A DNA stretch of 14,648 nucleotides, taken from NCBI GenBank assembly GCA_964401685.1, contig CAYNZH010000044.1:1-14648 (forward strand), read 5' to 3'. The DNA comes from DASRQK01 sp964401685. GTDB taxonomy: Bacteria; Bacteroidota; Bacteroidia; Sphingobacteriales; Sphingobacteriaceae. A program made the translations under genes and the position numbers. The notes beneath the pieces were generated by a model, which did no database searches, was not told the origin of the DNA, and worked only from the letters and a program-made list of their open reading frames with translations. This document shows positions 8,158 through 13,788 of the stretch, one piece after another (position 1 is the stretch's first letter; each line of letters begins with the position of its first letter).

Positions 8158-8258
8158 ATATACGAATTAATGACAATATAGGCCATTTTTATGTAATTTT
8201 ATAAAAAAAACCCCGCAAAAATTTAATAGTGTAAAAAATACACACTATATTCGTATAT
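8158..8258. promoter_or_regulatory. 10-base inverted repeat at both edges of the divergent Nudix-regulator/pfkA control region
   Basis: ATATACGAAT at 8158-8167 is the exact reverse complement of ATTCGTATAT at 8249-8258, 81 bases apart. Read toward each gene, the same word ATTCGTATAT precedes the regulator gene (about 30 bases before its GTG) and pfkA (13 bases before its ATG). Each copy touches a -7-like element: TATATTTA on the minus strand (8162-8155) and TATATTCG on the plus strand (8246-8253). Symmetric copies in a divergent promoter region suggest either a shared promoter sequence or paired binding sites. Only one instance is visible, so the reading is tentative. Confidence 0.45.
8226..8248. 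promoter_or_regulatory. Candidate operator palindrome upstream of pfkA
   Basis: ATAGTGT (8226-8232), 9 bases, then ACACTAT (8242-8248) form a perfect 7-bp inverted repeat 23 bases long; a second register, GTGTA-5-TACAC, lies inside it. The right arm overlaps the TATATTCG -7-like element of pfkA, where a bound protein would block or modulate RNA polymerase. Nudix-derived regulators such as NrtR and AraR bind palindromes of about 20 bases near their own divergent gene, so the Nudix-like regulator at 7429-8127 is the natural candidate binder. This is inference from position and symmetry. Confidence 0.5.
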
Positions 8259-8271
8259 AGAATAGAGAGAG

Positions 8272-9258
8272 ATGCCAAAAAAGATTGAACGTATCGGTGT
8301 ACTGACTTCAGGAGGTGATGCCCCAGGAATGAATGCCTGCGTCCGCGCAGTGGTGCGGACTTGTATCTATGAAAACGTAGGAGTTACCGGGATATACCAT
8401 GGGTATCAAGGGATGTACGAAGGCAATTTCATGGAAATGGACAGCCGCTCGGTAAGTAATATCATCCACTTGGGAGGTACCATTCTCAAGACGGCGAGAT
8501 CCAAGGATTTCCTCGAGAAAGAAGGCCGGCAGCGGGCCTTTGAGAATCTGCAATCTGCTGGCATCGATGCTTTGGTCGCTATAGGCGGGGACGGAACCCT
8601 CCGAGGCGCTGAAATTTTCTCCAGGGAGTTCGAAATTCCAGTGATAGGTATTCCAGGCACCATAGACAATGATCTTTATGGTTCGGATTTTACGCTGGGC
8701 TATGACACTGCAACCAATACGGTCATCGAAGCAATAGACAAAATCAGGGACACCGCCGCCTCACACAATCGCTTATTTTTTGTCGAAGTAATGGGACGGG
8801 ATTCGGGATGTATTGCCCTCCATACCGGGATTGCTGGCGGCGCAGAGGCCATTTTACTGCCCGAAAAACCCATGGACATAGACCAGCTGTGCAATCTTCT
8901 GGAGGACGGAGCCAAAAACAAAAAGTCCTCCACCATTGTAATTGTCGCTGAAGGTGAGGAAAACGGTGGAGCATACAACGTTGCGAAAATGGTCAAGGAG
9001 CGTTTCGATTACTATGAAACGAAAGTGACCATACTTGGACACCTGCAACGAGGTGGGACGCCGAGCAGTTTTGACAGGGTACTGGCCAGCCGATTTGGCT
9101 ACGCCGCCGTCAAAGCACTGCTTTCGGGTCAAAACCGGCAAATCGTTGGCCTGAGGGGCAACAGAATCGAATTTACCTCGCTGGAGGAAGCGTTGAATAA
9201 TAAAGAATTTAAGTTGAGTGACGATATGCTGGCAATCACGGAGGTGCTGGCCATCTAA
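8272..9258 (+). CDS. pfkA: ATP-dependent 6-phosphofructokinase
   Basis: A 328-residue enzyme that phosphorylates fructose 6-phosphate to fructose 1,6-bisphosphate. Motifs in order: GVLTSGGDAPGMNACVRAVV at 9-28 (ATP and effector region), GGDGT at 105-109 (ATP), PGTIDND at 128-134 with Asp132 as the catalytic base, EVMGRDSGC at about 172-180 (sugar phosphate) and GHLQRGG near residue 258. GGDGT rather than the GGEDG-type signature supports ATP rather than pyrophosphate as donor. Length fits the bacterial allosteric PfkA type. The ATG at 8272 follows a purine-rich AGAGAGAG leader. It heads a cluster with the kinase-like gene 12 bases downstream and then GAPDH, and faces the Nudix-like regulator across a control region with a palindrome. 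Confidence 0.95.
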   Translation: MPKKIERIGVLTSGGDAPGMNACVRAVVRTCIYENVGVTGIYHGYQGMYEGNFMEMDSRSVSNIIHLGGTILKTARSKDFLEKEGRQRAFENLQSAGIDALVAIGGDGTLRGAEIFSREFEIPVIGIPGTIDNDLYGSDFTLGYDTATNTVIEAIDKIRDTAASHNRLFFVEVMGRDSGCIALHTGIAGGAEAILLPEKPMDIDQLCNLLEDGAKNKKSSTIVIVAEGEENGGAYNVAKMVKERFDYYETKVTILGHLQRGGTPSSFDRVLASRFGYAAVKALLSGQNRQIVGLRGNRIEFTSLEEALNNKEFKLSDDMLAITEVLAI

Positions 9259-9270
9259 CTAAGACAAAAT

Positions 9271-10119
9271 ATGATAGCAGTCGTTTATAGCGGTTCCAGA
9301 TTTGCGGATTGGCGGCTAGCCAACAAGGGCAAAATAGTGGCCGGATTTAAGACATCCGGGCTCAACCCAAATCTTCACGATGACCGGTTTATTTCCCAGT
9401 CCTTGCACAAGAGCAATCCACTGATCAACCACGCAGAAGCAATCAAACGCATCTATTTTTTTGGTGCCGGCGCTTCTTCAGAGGAAAGGAAGGAAAAATT
9501 GCGCAGAAACTTTGCCTTGTTTTTCACCCGGGCGAAGATTTATGTTGAGGAAGACACCAAAGCCTCTGCCCTATCGACTCTGGGCGATAGCAAAGGTATC
9601 ATGGGCATACTTGGCAGCGGATCGAATGCGGCCTATTACAACGGGAAAAAGATCTTTGCCGGCAATTTCGGCTTGGGGTACATACTCGCCGACGAAGGTT
9701 CGTCCAACTGGCTCGGACGTCAACTTCTTAAGAGTTTTCTTACTGAAACCATGCCAGCGGATATTCGTGAGGCTTTCGTCATAAAACATCCACTGGACCG
9801 CAAACAGATACTAGATCGAATCTACATGCAGTCCCACCCCAACTTGTTTCTCACGTCCTTTGCGGATTTCATCGATGAGCATCAGGCGGCCCCCTTTATC
9901 AGCTCAATGATCAAATCGGGATTCGAACAGTTTGCGAAGACGTATATTCTTCCCTTGCACCAGGAATATCCCGATTTGCCCATACATTTTACGGGCAGCA
10001 CAGCAGGCAACTACGAAGGCGTTCTCCGATCAGTCATGTCGGCACACGGCATACATGTCGAGAAGGTCGTCAAAGAGCCTATTCACAATTTACTTCATTA
10101 TTATATCAACAAAAATTAA
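9271..10119 (+). CDS. BadF/BadG/BcrA/BcrD-type ATPase, N-acetylglucosamine-kinase-like protein
   Basis: A 282-residue member of the ASKHA (actin-like sugar kinase) fold as seen in BadF/BcrA ATPases and eukaryotic-type GlcNAc kinase. It retains the second phosphate region GILGSGSNAAYYNG (112-125), GLGYILADEGSSNWLG (134-149), the acidic EEDTKASA strand near 93-100 and an adenosine-region GST in HFTGSTAGNY. The first phosphate loop is unusual: the common form in Bacteroidota relatives is DSGSTKTDW, but here it reads YSGSRFADW at 6-14, replacing the Asp with Tyr and Thr-Lys with Arg-Phe. Catalysis is thus in doubt; a pseudokinase, sensor or kinase with altered chemistry are all open. It sits between pfkA (12 bases) and the GAPDH gene (5 bases), clearly the same transcript. 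A substrate cannot be assigned. Fold confidence is high, activity low. Confidence 0.82.
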   Translation: MIAVVYSGSRFADWRLANKGKIVAGFKTSGLNPNLHDDRFISQSLHKSNPLINHAEAIKRIYFFGAGASSEERKEKLRRNFALFFTRAKIYVEEDTKASALSTLGDSKGIMGILGSGSNAAYYNGKKIFAGNFGLGYILADEGSSNWLGRQLLKSFLTETMPADIREAFVIKHPLDRKQILDRIYMQSHPNLFLTSFADFIDEHQAAPFISSMIKSGFEQFAKTYILPLHQEYPDLPIHFTGSTAGNYEGVLRSVMSAHGIHVEKVVKEPIHNLLHYYINKN

Positions 10120-10124
10120 CACAC

Positions 10125-11123
10125 ATGAAAATAGGAATCAACGGATTCGGAAGAATCGGACGACTGGCATTCAGGGTAATGGCAGAACGCGAAGATATAG
10201 AAGTGGTAGGAATAAACGACTTGATCGATGTAGACTACATGGCTTACATGTTGAAATACGACTCCAGCCACGGCAGATTTAAGGGAACCGTATCGGTAGA
10301 AGGCAATCACCTGGTCGTAAATGGCAAAAAAATACGAGTTACAGCGGAGAAAGACCCTGAAAACTTAAAATGGGACCACGTAGGTGCAGAAATTATTCTG
10401 GAATGCACCGGGTTTTTCCTGAGCAGGGAGCTCGCTGAAAAACACCTCAAGGCAGGAGCCAAAAAAGTTGTTTTGTCCGCACCCGCCAAGGGCGATGTCC
10501 CAACTTTTGTGATGGGAGTCAATCACGAATCCCTAAAAAGTGATCAGGACATCGTTTCCAACGCATCCTGCACCACCAACTGCCTCGCGCCTCTGGCAAA
10601 GGTACTCCATGATAATTTTGGCATAGAAGAGGCGTTGATGAGCACCGTACACGCGGTGACCTCGTCTCAGAAAACAGTGGACTCTCCATCCAACAAGGAT
10701 TGGCGAGGCGGTCGCGGAGCCTACCAGAACATCATCCCGTCGTCGACTGGAGCGGCCAAGGCAGTTGGCCTGGTCCTTCCAGAACTGCAAGGAAAACTGA
10801 CGGGAATGTCATTCCGCGTCCCCGTCTCCAATGTCTCGGTCGTGGATCTTACCGCAAGGCTAGAAAAGCCCGCAAGCTATGAGCAAATCAAACAAGCCTA
10901 CAGACACGCCTCAGAAAACGAGCTCAAGGGGATTGTGGGCTACACCGAGGACGCCGTCGTCTCTGAGGATTTCAGGGGTGACCAGCACACGTGCACCTTT
11001 GATGCAGGCGCAGGAATCGCCCTGAACGACCGCTTCGTCAAACTCGTCGCTTGGTACGATAATGAGTGGGGATATTCAAGTAAATTGGTCGACCTGGCAG
11101 CGCTAGTCGGAACCAAACTATAG
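10125..11123 (+). CDS. gap: Type I glyceraldehyde-3-phosphate dehydrogenase
   Basis: A 332-residue enzyme of the phosphorylating type I class. It has the NAD-binding GINGFGRIGRLAFR (residues 4-17), Asp32 in IND at the end of the second strand (favouring NAD over NADP), the catalytic signature SNASCTTNCLAPL with Cys149, and His176 in TVHAVTSSQ. The C-terminus carries WYDNEWGYSSKLVDL, which is universal in the family. It converts glyceraldehyde 3-phosphate to 1,3-bisphosphoglycerate in glycolysis. The stop at 11123 is followed by the terminator at 11168-11204, ending the pfkA cluster. Start chosen at ATG 10125, 5 bases after the previous stop, after ACACAC. The enzyme is typical, with no missing residues seen. 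Confidence 0.96.
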   Translation: MKIGINGFGRIGRLAFRVMAEREDIEVVGINDLIDVDYMAYMLKYDSSHGRFKGTVSVEGNHLVVNGKKIRVTAEKDPENLKWDHVGAEIILECTGFFLSRELAEKHLKAGAKKVVLSAPAKGDVPTFVMGVNHESLKSDQDIVSNASCTTNCLAPLAKVLHDNFGIEEALMSTVHAVTSSQKTVDSPSNKDWRGGRGAYQNIIPSSTGAAKAVGLVLPELQGKLTGMSFRVPVSNVSVVDLTARLEKPASYEQIKQAYRHASENELKGIVGYTEDAVVSEDFRGDQHTCTFDAGAGIALNDRFVKLVAWYDNEWGYSSKLVDLAALVGTKL

Positions 11124-11167
11124 CTCCCAGTCCAGCATAAAATAATCATACCCAAACGGGTTCTGAG

Positions 11168-11204
11168 ATGCGGATTTCCATTGCGGGATTCCGCATTTTT
11201 TTTT
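11168..11204 (+). terminator. Rho-independent terminator of the pfkA-gap cluster
   Basis: ATGCGGA (11168-11174) pairs with TCCGCAT (11190-11196), and the stem runs into nine T (11196-11204). It lies 45 bases after the GAPDH stop codon on the plus strand. Confidence 0.85.
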
Positions 11205-11243
11205 CATAGCTGTTTGGGGAAAATCCATCAAATAAATAATACC

Positions 11244-11251
11244 TAAATTTG
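11244..11251 (+). promoter_or_regulatory. Possible -7 element of the small 81-residue gene
   Basis: TAAATTTG matches TAnnTTTG and lies 22 bases before the ATG at 11274, the usual distance for a short leader. The nearest upstream TTTG (11213-11216) leaves a 27-base spacer, too long for the consensus, so only the -7 match supports it. Confidence 0.4.
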
Positions 11252-11273
11252 CCTTGTACACTGACGAAAAAAC

Positions 11274-11519
11274 ATGAGAACAATAGCAGAACTTCCGCAC
11301 CCGGATTTCAAGATTACTATCTTTGGAATGAACCAAAAATTTATCATCAAATTTGAACAAGGACAGTTGGAACAAACCTACAAGATAGGGGAGATGGACG
11401 TGACCGAAGGGGTCGACACCATCTTCAAGTGGATAGACGAAGAATTTACAAAGTCCGTCAATGACCAGTTTGCTGCGATGCGGCAAGCCTTTATAGGAAC
11501 GTTCAATCGACATGAATAA
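11274..11519 (+). CDS. Small conserved-looking protein of unknown function
   Basis: An 81-residue protein that I do not assign to a named family. It begins MRTIAELPHPDFKITIFGMN, continues with a beta-rich stretch (KFIIKFEQGQLEQTYKIG) and ends in an amphipathic helix (DTIFKWIDEEFTKSVNDQFA). There is no signal peptide, membrane helix, Cys or obvious catalytic motif, so a small soluble cytoplasmic alpha/beta protein is likely. It stands alone between two terminated units: the GAPDH terminator lies before it and an AT-rich 290-base gap lies after it. Coding is supported by a plausible -7 element, the ATG after an A-rich leader (GACGAAAAAAC) and protein-like composition. Similar short proteins beginning with this kind of segment seem common in sphingobacteria from memory, but I cannot verify this. 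Confidence 0.75.
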   Translation: MRTIAELPHPDFKITIFGMNQKFIIKFEQGQLEQTYKIGEMDVTEGVDTIFKWIDEEFTKSVNDQFAAMRQAFIGTFNRHE

Positions 11520-11524
11520 AAACA

Positions 11525-11549
11525 TTAGATGACACACACAATCATCTAA
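11525..11549. other. 8-bp hairpin just after the small gene
   Basis: TTAGATGA (11525-11532) pairs with TCATCTAA (11542-11549) around a 9-base loop. It begins 5 bases after the stop codon of the 81-residue gene, where a terminator is expected, but no T-run follows on the plus strand; the T-rich side lies on the minus strand. It may be an mRNA 3'-end hairpin or chance. The rest of 11550-11770 holds no gene that I can support. Confidence 0.4.
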
Positions 11550-11772
11550 ACATCAAAACACTAAATATACATAATCCCTTTATTTAGAATTTAATTTTGC
11601 TAAAGCAGGAATAATGGGGTTTCTCCGGATGATCGCTCACCCCTCACCTACAATAAAAATGAAGCTAAGCTATATATGTAACTGTTGTCAAGCAAAATAT
11701 ATTAGTGTGAAAAATTAAATTTGTCGGGATAGATGGCAGAATATAATTCTGTAATTCTGTTTTCAACAGTAA

Positions 11773-11805
11773 TTTGGTGCAAAATCAAAATTTAAATTAC
11801 CTTTG
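11773..11805 (+). promoter_or_regulatory. Bacteroidota promoter giving a nearly leaderless RNase HI transcript
   Basis: TTTG (11773-11776), 21 bases, then TACCTTTG (11798-11805) match both Bacteroidota promoter elements. The expected start of transcription is near 11809, only about three bases before the ATG at 11812. This also decides the start codon, because an in-frame TTG at 11803 lies inside the -7 element and would not be in the transcript. Confidence 0.65.
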
Positions 11806-11811
11806 CGATTC

Positions 11812-12276
11812 ATGATAGAAATTTTTACTGACGGTGCGTCAAGCGGCAATCCGGGACCCGGAGGCTACGGAGTCATACTCCGATCGGGACCGCACTATAA
11901 GGAACTTTCAGAGGGGTTCAGAAAAACTACCAACAATAGAATGGAGCTACTTGCCGTCATCAAAGGGCTCGAGTCTGTGAAGAAAATAAACCAACAAATC
12001 ACCATCTATTCGGACTCAAAATATGTGATCGATTCGGTACAAAAAGGCTGGGTATTTGGCTGGGAAAAAAAGGGATTTTCCGGCAAGAAAAACCCCGATC
12101 TTTGGATTCGATTTTTAAAAGTTTTCCGCCTCCATCAAGTTCAATTTGTATGGGTGAAGGGACACGCAGGACATGCGGAAAACGAGCGCTGTGATCAGCT
12201 CGCTGTAGACGCCGGTAAAGACCGAAATAGCTGGAAGGTCGACGTCGGATTTGAGGCCTTGCAGGCACAATCTTGA
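11812..12276 (+). CDS. rnhA: Ribonuclease HI
   Basis: A 154-residue protein that cuts the RNA strand of RNA-DNA hybrids, used in removal of primers and R-loops. All catalytic residues are present: Asp7 in IFTDGASSGNPGPGGYG, Glu45 in NNRMELLAVI, Asp68 in IYSDSKYVID and Asp128 in NERCDQLA, plus the active-site loop His118 in VKGHAGHAEN. The basic handle segment (GWEKKGFSGKKNPDLW) is also present, as in the Escherichia coli-type enzyme. Length is normal for a single-domain RNase HI without an N-terminal hybrid-binding domain. The start is set at ATG 11812 rather than an in-frame TTG at 11803, which lies within the promoter. No clear T-run terminator follows; the only hairpin is a 5-bp GCACG/CGTGC stem at 12278-12293. 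It appears monocistronic. Confidence 0.95.
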   Translation: MIEIFTDGASSGNPGPGGYGVILRSGPHYKELSEGFRKTTNNRMELLAVIKGLESVKKINQQITIYSDSKYVIDSVQKGWVFGWEKKGFSGKKNPDLWIRFLKVFRLHQVQFVWVKGHAGHAENERCDQLAVDAGKDRNSWKVDVGFEALQAQS

Positions 12277-12368
12277 CGCACGGATCTACGTGCTCCGAAA
12301 AATCCAGCGAAGAGATGATACTAGCCAAATGTGTTCACTGATTTTTTTTAATACTCCGGCGACGCTCC

Positions 12369-12423
12369 CCTATAGATACCCTATAGATACCCTATGGATA
12401 CCTTATGGTCGTCCTATGGTTTT
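12369..12423. repeat. Tandem repeat, 11-base unit, about five copies
   Basis: CCTATAGATAC occurs exactly at 12369-12379 and 12380-12390, then CCTATGGATAC at 12391-12401 with one change, followed by two more diverged units starting CTTATGG (12402) and CCTATGG (12413). The unit contains the palindromic core CTATAG. The last unit also pairs with CCATAG at 12429-12434. Period 11 is close to one helical turn and is not a multiple of three, which argues against a coding role. Function unknown: it could be an intergenic slippage repeat or a phased protein-binding array. Confidence 0.85.
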
Positions 12424-12568
12424 CTTACCCATAGCTGCTTCACGTGAAAGTCCATATAATCGGCGCGGTTTCGGGCCTTGCGGCAGATCATTCGTTTATA
12501 TACTCTTCTTTTAAAGCGGTCTGTTTTTTTTAGAATCGAGACATGCGTTTATACTTCATCGGACGTAG

Positions 12569-12877
12569 TTATTCCATGGGCAGCTTCATGTGCGTGCGGT
12601 TGTGATTCAGGAATACGAATACCTCCCCGGTCATCATTCTGCGCTGCATCTGCGAAGTCACTAGTCCGCACAGACCGTCGAATGATTTACGCATATTATG
12701 TAAAGTTTTAGATAATATGCGCAATGGCGAGAATACAGGCAAAACCGCTGAGATACCATCCACCATCAACAGCACCCCGTTGGGATAGATTATCTCAATC
12801 TCTTTCAAACTATCAGATCTGCGATCCAACACTATAAATCCACTGCCGCACTCCCGTATCTCACGGCTGCGAGGCAC
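12569..12877 (-). pseudogene. Remnant of an IS66-family element: fused orfA tail and orfB (tnpB) head
   Basis: The minus strand encodes a 102-residue frame beginning at a GTG directly after a stop. Its first half (SGFIVLDRRSDSLKEIEI, YPNGVLLMVDG) resembles the C-terminal end of IS66 orfA proteins, where IEI-x-YPNGV is typical. Its second half (NMRKSFDGLCGLVTSQMQ, then GEVFVFLNHNRTHMKL) is the very characteristic N-terminal half of the IS66 orfB accessory protein. In intact elements these are separate genes and orfB continues after HMKL with a conserved Trp/Tyr-rich end; here it stops at HMKLPME. No orfC (DDE transposase) and no terminal repeats are seen. The element is therefore a small decayed relic, dead on its own. 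The family call is secure for the orfB part and moderate for the orfA part. Confidence 0.8.
12690..12721. other. 10-bp hairpin inside the IS66 remnant
   Basis: CGCATATTAT (12690-12699) is the exact reverse complement of ATAATATGCG (12712-12721), with a 12-base loop. It falls exactly over the stretch that reads RILSKTLHNMR, directly before the conserved MRKSFDGL segment, where similarity to IS66 orfB is poorest. It may be a secondary inversion, a small insertion or a chance palindrome in decaying DNA. No T-run follows on either strand, so it is not a typical terminator. Confidence 0.6.
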
Positions 12878-13282
12878 TCAGTAACCCAAAGTGGCCACTT
12901 TCAGCCCTTGTTGTTTATGACTGTCACCCATCGATGGGATTATCAACGCTACTAAACTGAAGAACGTCATTGCAATGTAGATATTAAAAAGCCCATTCCG
13001 ATGAACTAGTGGGCTAGATGTCCATTGATAAAACAGGTACTAGGGTACCAACTGATACCCATCGTCACCTTTCCCGGCTTTAATTAACATAATCATGTAT
13101 TCCTTATTATCAAGAGGAACATAACACAGTTGCACCGATGGCCTAACTAACTATTCAGTATGGAGATGCAAACGCACGGGGACAGATCGCGTCAGACGGT
13201 GTCAAGCACCAACAGTTCATCGGTCTTAATCCATGCGTTTATTATTATATTACAAACGTACAGCAATTTAAGTTATACTCTC

Positions 13283-13321
13283 CTGCATTGTAAATTTCTG
13301 TTAAAAAAATTTACAATGCAG
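13283..13321. other. Perfect 15-bp inverted repeat, 9-base loop
   Basis: CTGCATTGTAAATTT (13283-13297) pairs without mismatch with AAATTTACAATGCAG (13307-13321). Such a long perfect stem is unlikely by chance in a short gene-poor stretch. No T-run follows on either side, so it is not an ordinary terminator. It could be the cruciform or hairpin end of a lost mobile element, a recombinase site, or a strong operator. It lies about 40 bases from the terminator of the lipoprotein gene. Confidence 0.8.
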
Positions 13322-13358
13322 CCTATAAGATACTTTTACTACTTATTTGATACTTCAT

Positions 13359-13400
13359 AAAACAAAAACGCCAAGCTGTAAGCCGGTGTTTTTTGTTTTT
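13359..13400 (-). terminator. Terminator after the lipoprotein gene, A/T-run on both sides
   Basis: AACGCC (13367-13372) pairs with GGTGTT (13385-13390) through one G-U pair, and the stem is extended by the A-run to the left and T-run to the right (13359-13400) with a single bulge. On the minus strand it gives a stem followed by GTTTTTGTTTT, directly at the stop codon of the lipoprotein gene. On the plus strand it is followed by TTTTTTGTTTTT, so it can work in both directions and shields the Rhs module from the left. Confidence 0.75.
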
Positions 13401-13779
13401 ATTGTTTTCTCTTTAAAACAACATCATCGAGCTTTAATTTATTTCTGTTTTTTATAAAACCCTTAAATTCTCGTTGGTTCATATAACTATTGGAGAGCAT
13501 AATGGCAATGTCTTTTTCTTTGTCACATTTTAAAAATATAGTATCGCCTTTATGTTCCCATACTCCAATACATTCTGGTCGATAATCGTGTCCTTGTATT
13601 TTAAGCTTAAACACATTATCAGTTTTTAATTCCAAAGAATATTGGATTGATGTATTTGGCATTGAACCATTAGACACACCATAAAAACTACCAATCAGAT
13701 CACTGCTAACAAACTCCCTACTTATAGAACAAGAGGAGATAAATCCGAATAATAATGCCATTAAAATATTCACTTTCAT
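13399..13779 (-). CDS. Small lipoprotein of unknown function, candidate immunity protein
   Basis: A 126-residue protein with a lipoprotein signal: MKVNILMALLFGFISSC, lipobox ISSC with Cys17. The mature part (about 110 residues) is beta-rich and charged: GSFYGVSNGSMPNTSIQY, LKTDNVFKLKIQGHDY, IGVWEHKGDTIFLKCD, ending in basic residues VVLKRKQ. The alternating pattern with GVWEHKGDTIFL recalls small lipocalin-like or NlpE-like barrels, but I do not recognise a named family. The residues after Cys17 (SISREF) do not form a clear surface-export signal, so the protein may face the periplasm. Its ATG at 13779 lies 9 bases after the Rhs stop codon on the same strand, the classic position of an immunity gene for an Rhs tip toxin. 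An immunity role is inferred from position only. AT-rich, like the toxin tip. Confidence 0.75.
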   Translation of the reverse strand: MKVNILMALLFGFISSCSISREFVSSDLIGSFYGVSNGSMPNTSIQYSLELKTDNVFKLKIQGHDYRPECIGVWEHKGDTIFLKCDKEKDIAIMLSNSYMNQREFKGFIKNRNKLKLDDVVLKRKQ

Positions 13780-13788
13780 AATTATTAG

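Larger units (their letters stand above)
12277..13358. other. Gene-poor 1.1 kb region with repeats and IS remnant
   Basis: No intact gene can be supported here. The region holds the 11-base tandem repeat at 12369-12423, an IS66-type remnant at 12569-12877, a hairpin within it at 12690-12721, a weak stem at 12990-13015 (AGCCCA/TGGGCT, with a short T-run on the minus strand) and the perfect 15-bp stem at 13283-13321. Short open frames in it lack family motifs and start signals. It marks the border between core genes on the left and the Rhs module on the right, as expected of a site that has taken insertions. Confidence 0.7.

Noticed and set aside
11616..11643. GGGGT/ACCCC stem in the gap before rnhA as a structured RNA or riboswitch
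   Set aside because: Five pairs with an 18-base loop, no further conserved helices and no riboswitch core that I can recognise.
12369..12423. CRISPR array
   Set aside because: Units are 11 bases, directly abutting and without spacers; no cas genes in the window.
12251..12514. Open frame of 87 codons over the 11-base repeat, reading Pro/Tyr/Ile-rich
   Set aside because: Overlaps the end of rnhA, its amino-acid pattern is created by the tandem repeat, and there is no promoter or family motif.
12990..13015. AGCCCA/TGGGCT stem with short T-run on the minus strand as a terminator
   Set aside because: Only 6 bp with a 14-base loop and no gene upstream of it on that strand; kept only as a remark in the region entry.
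13160..13360. 66-codon plus-strand frame across the 15-bp stem
   Set aside because: No start signal or recognisable motif, and it runs through the inverted repeat; composition looks random.
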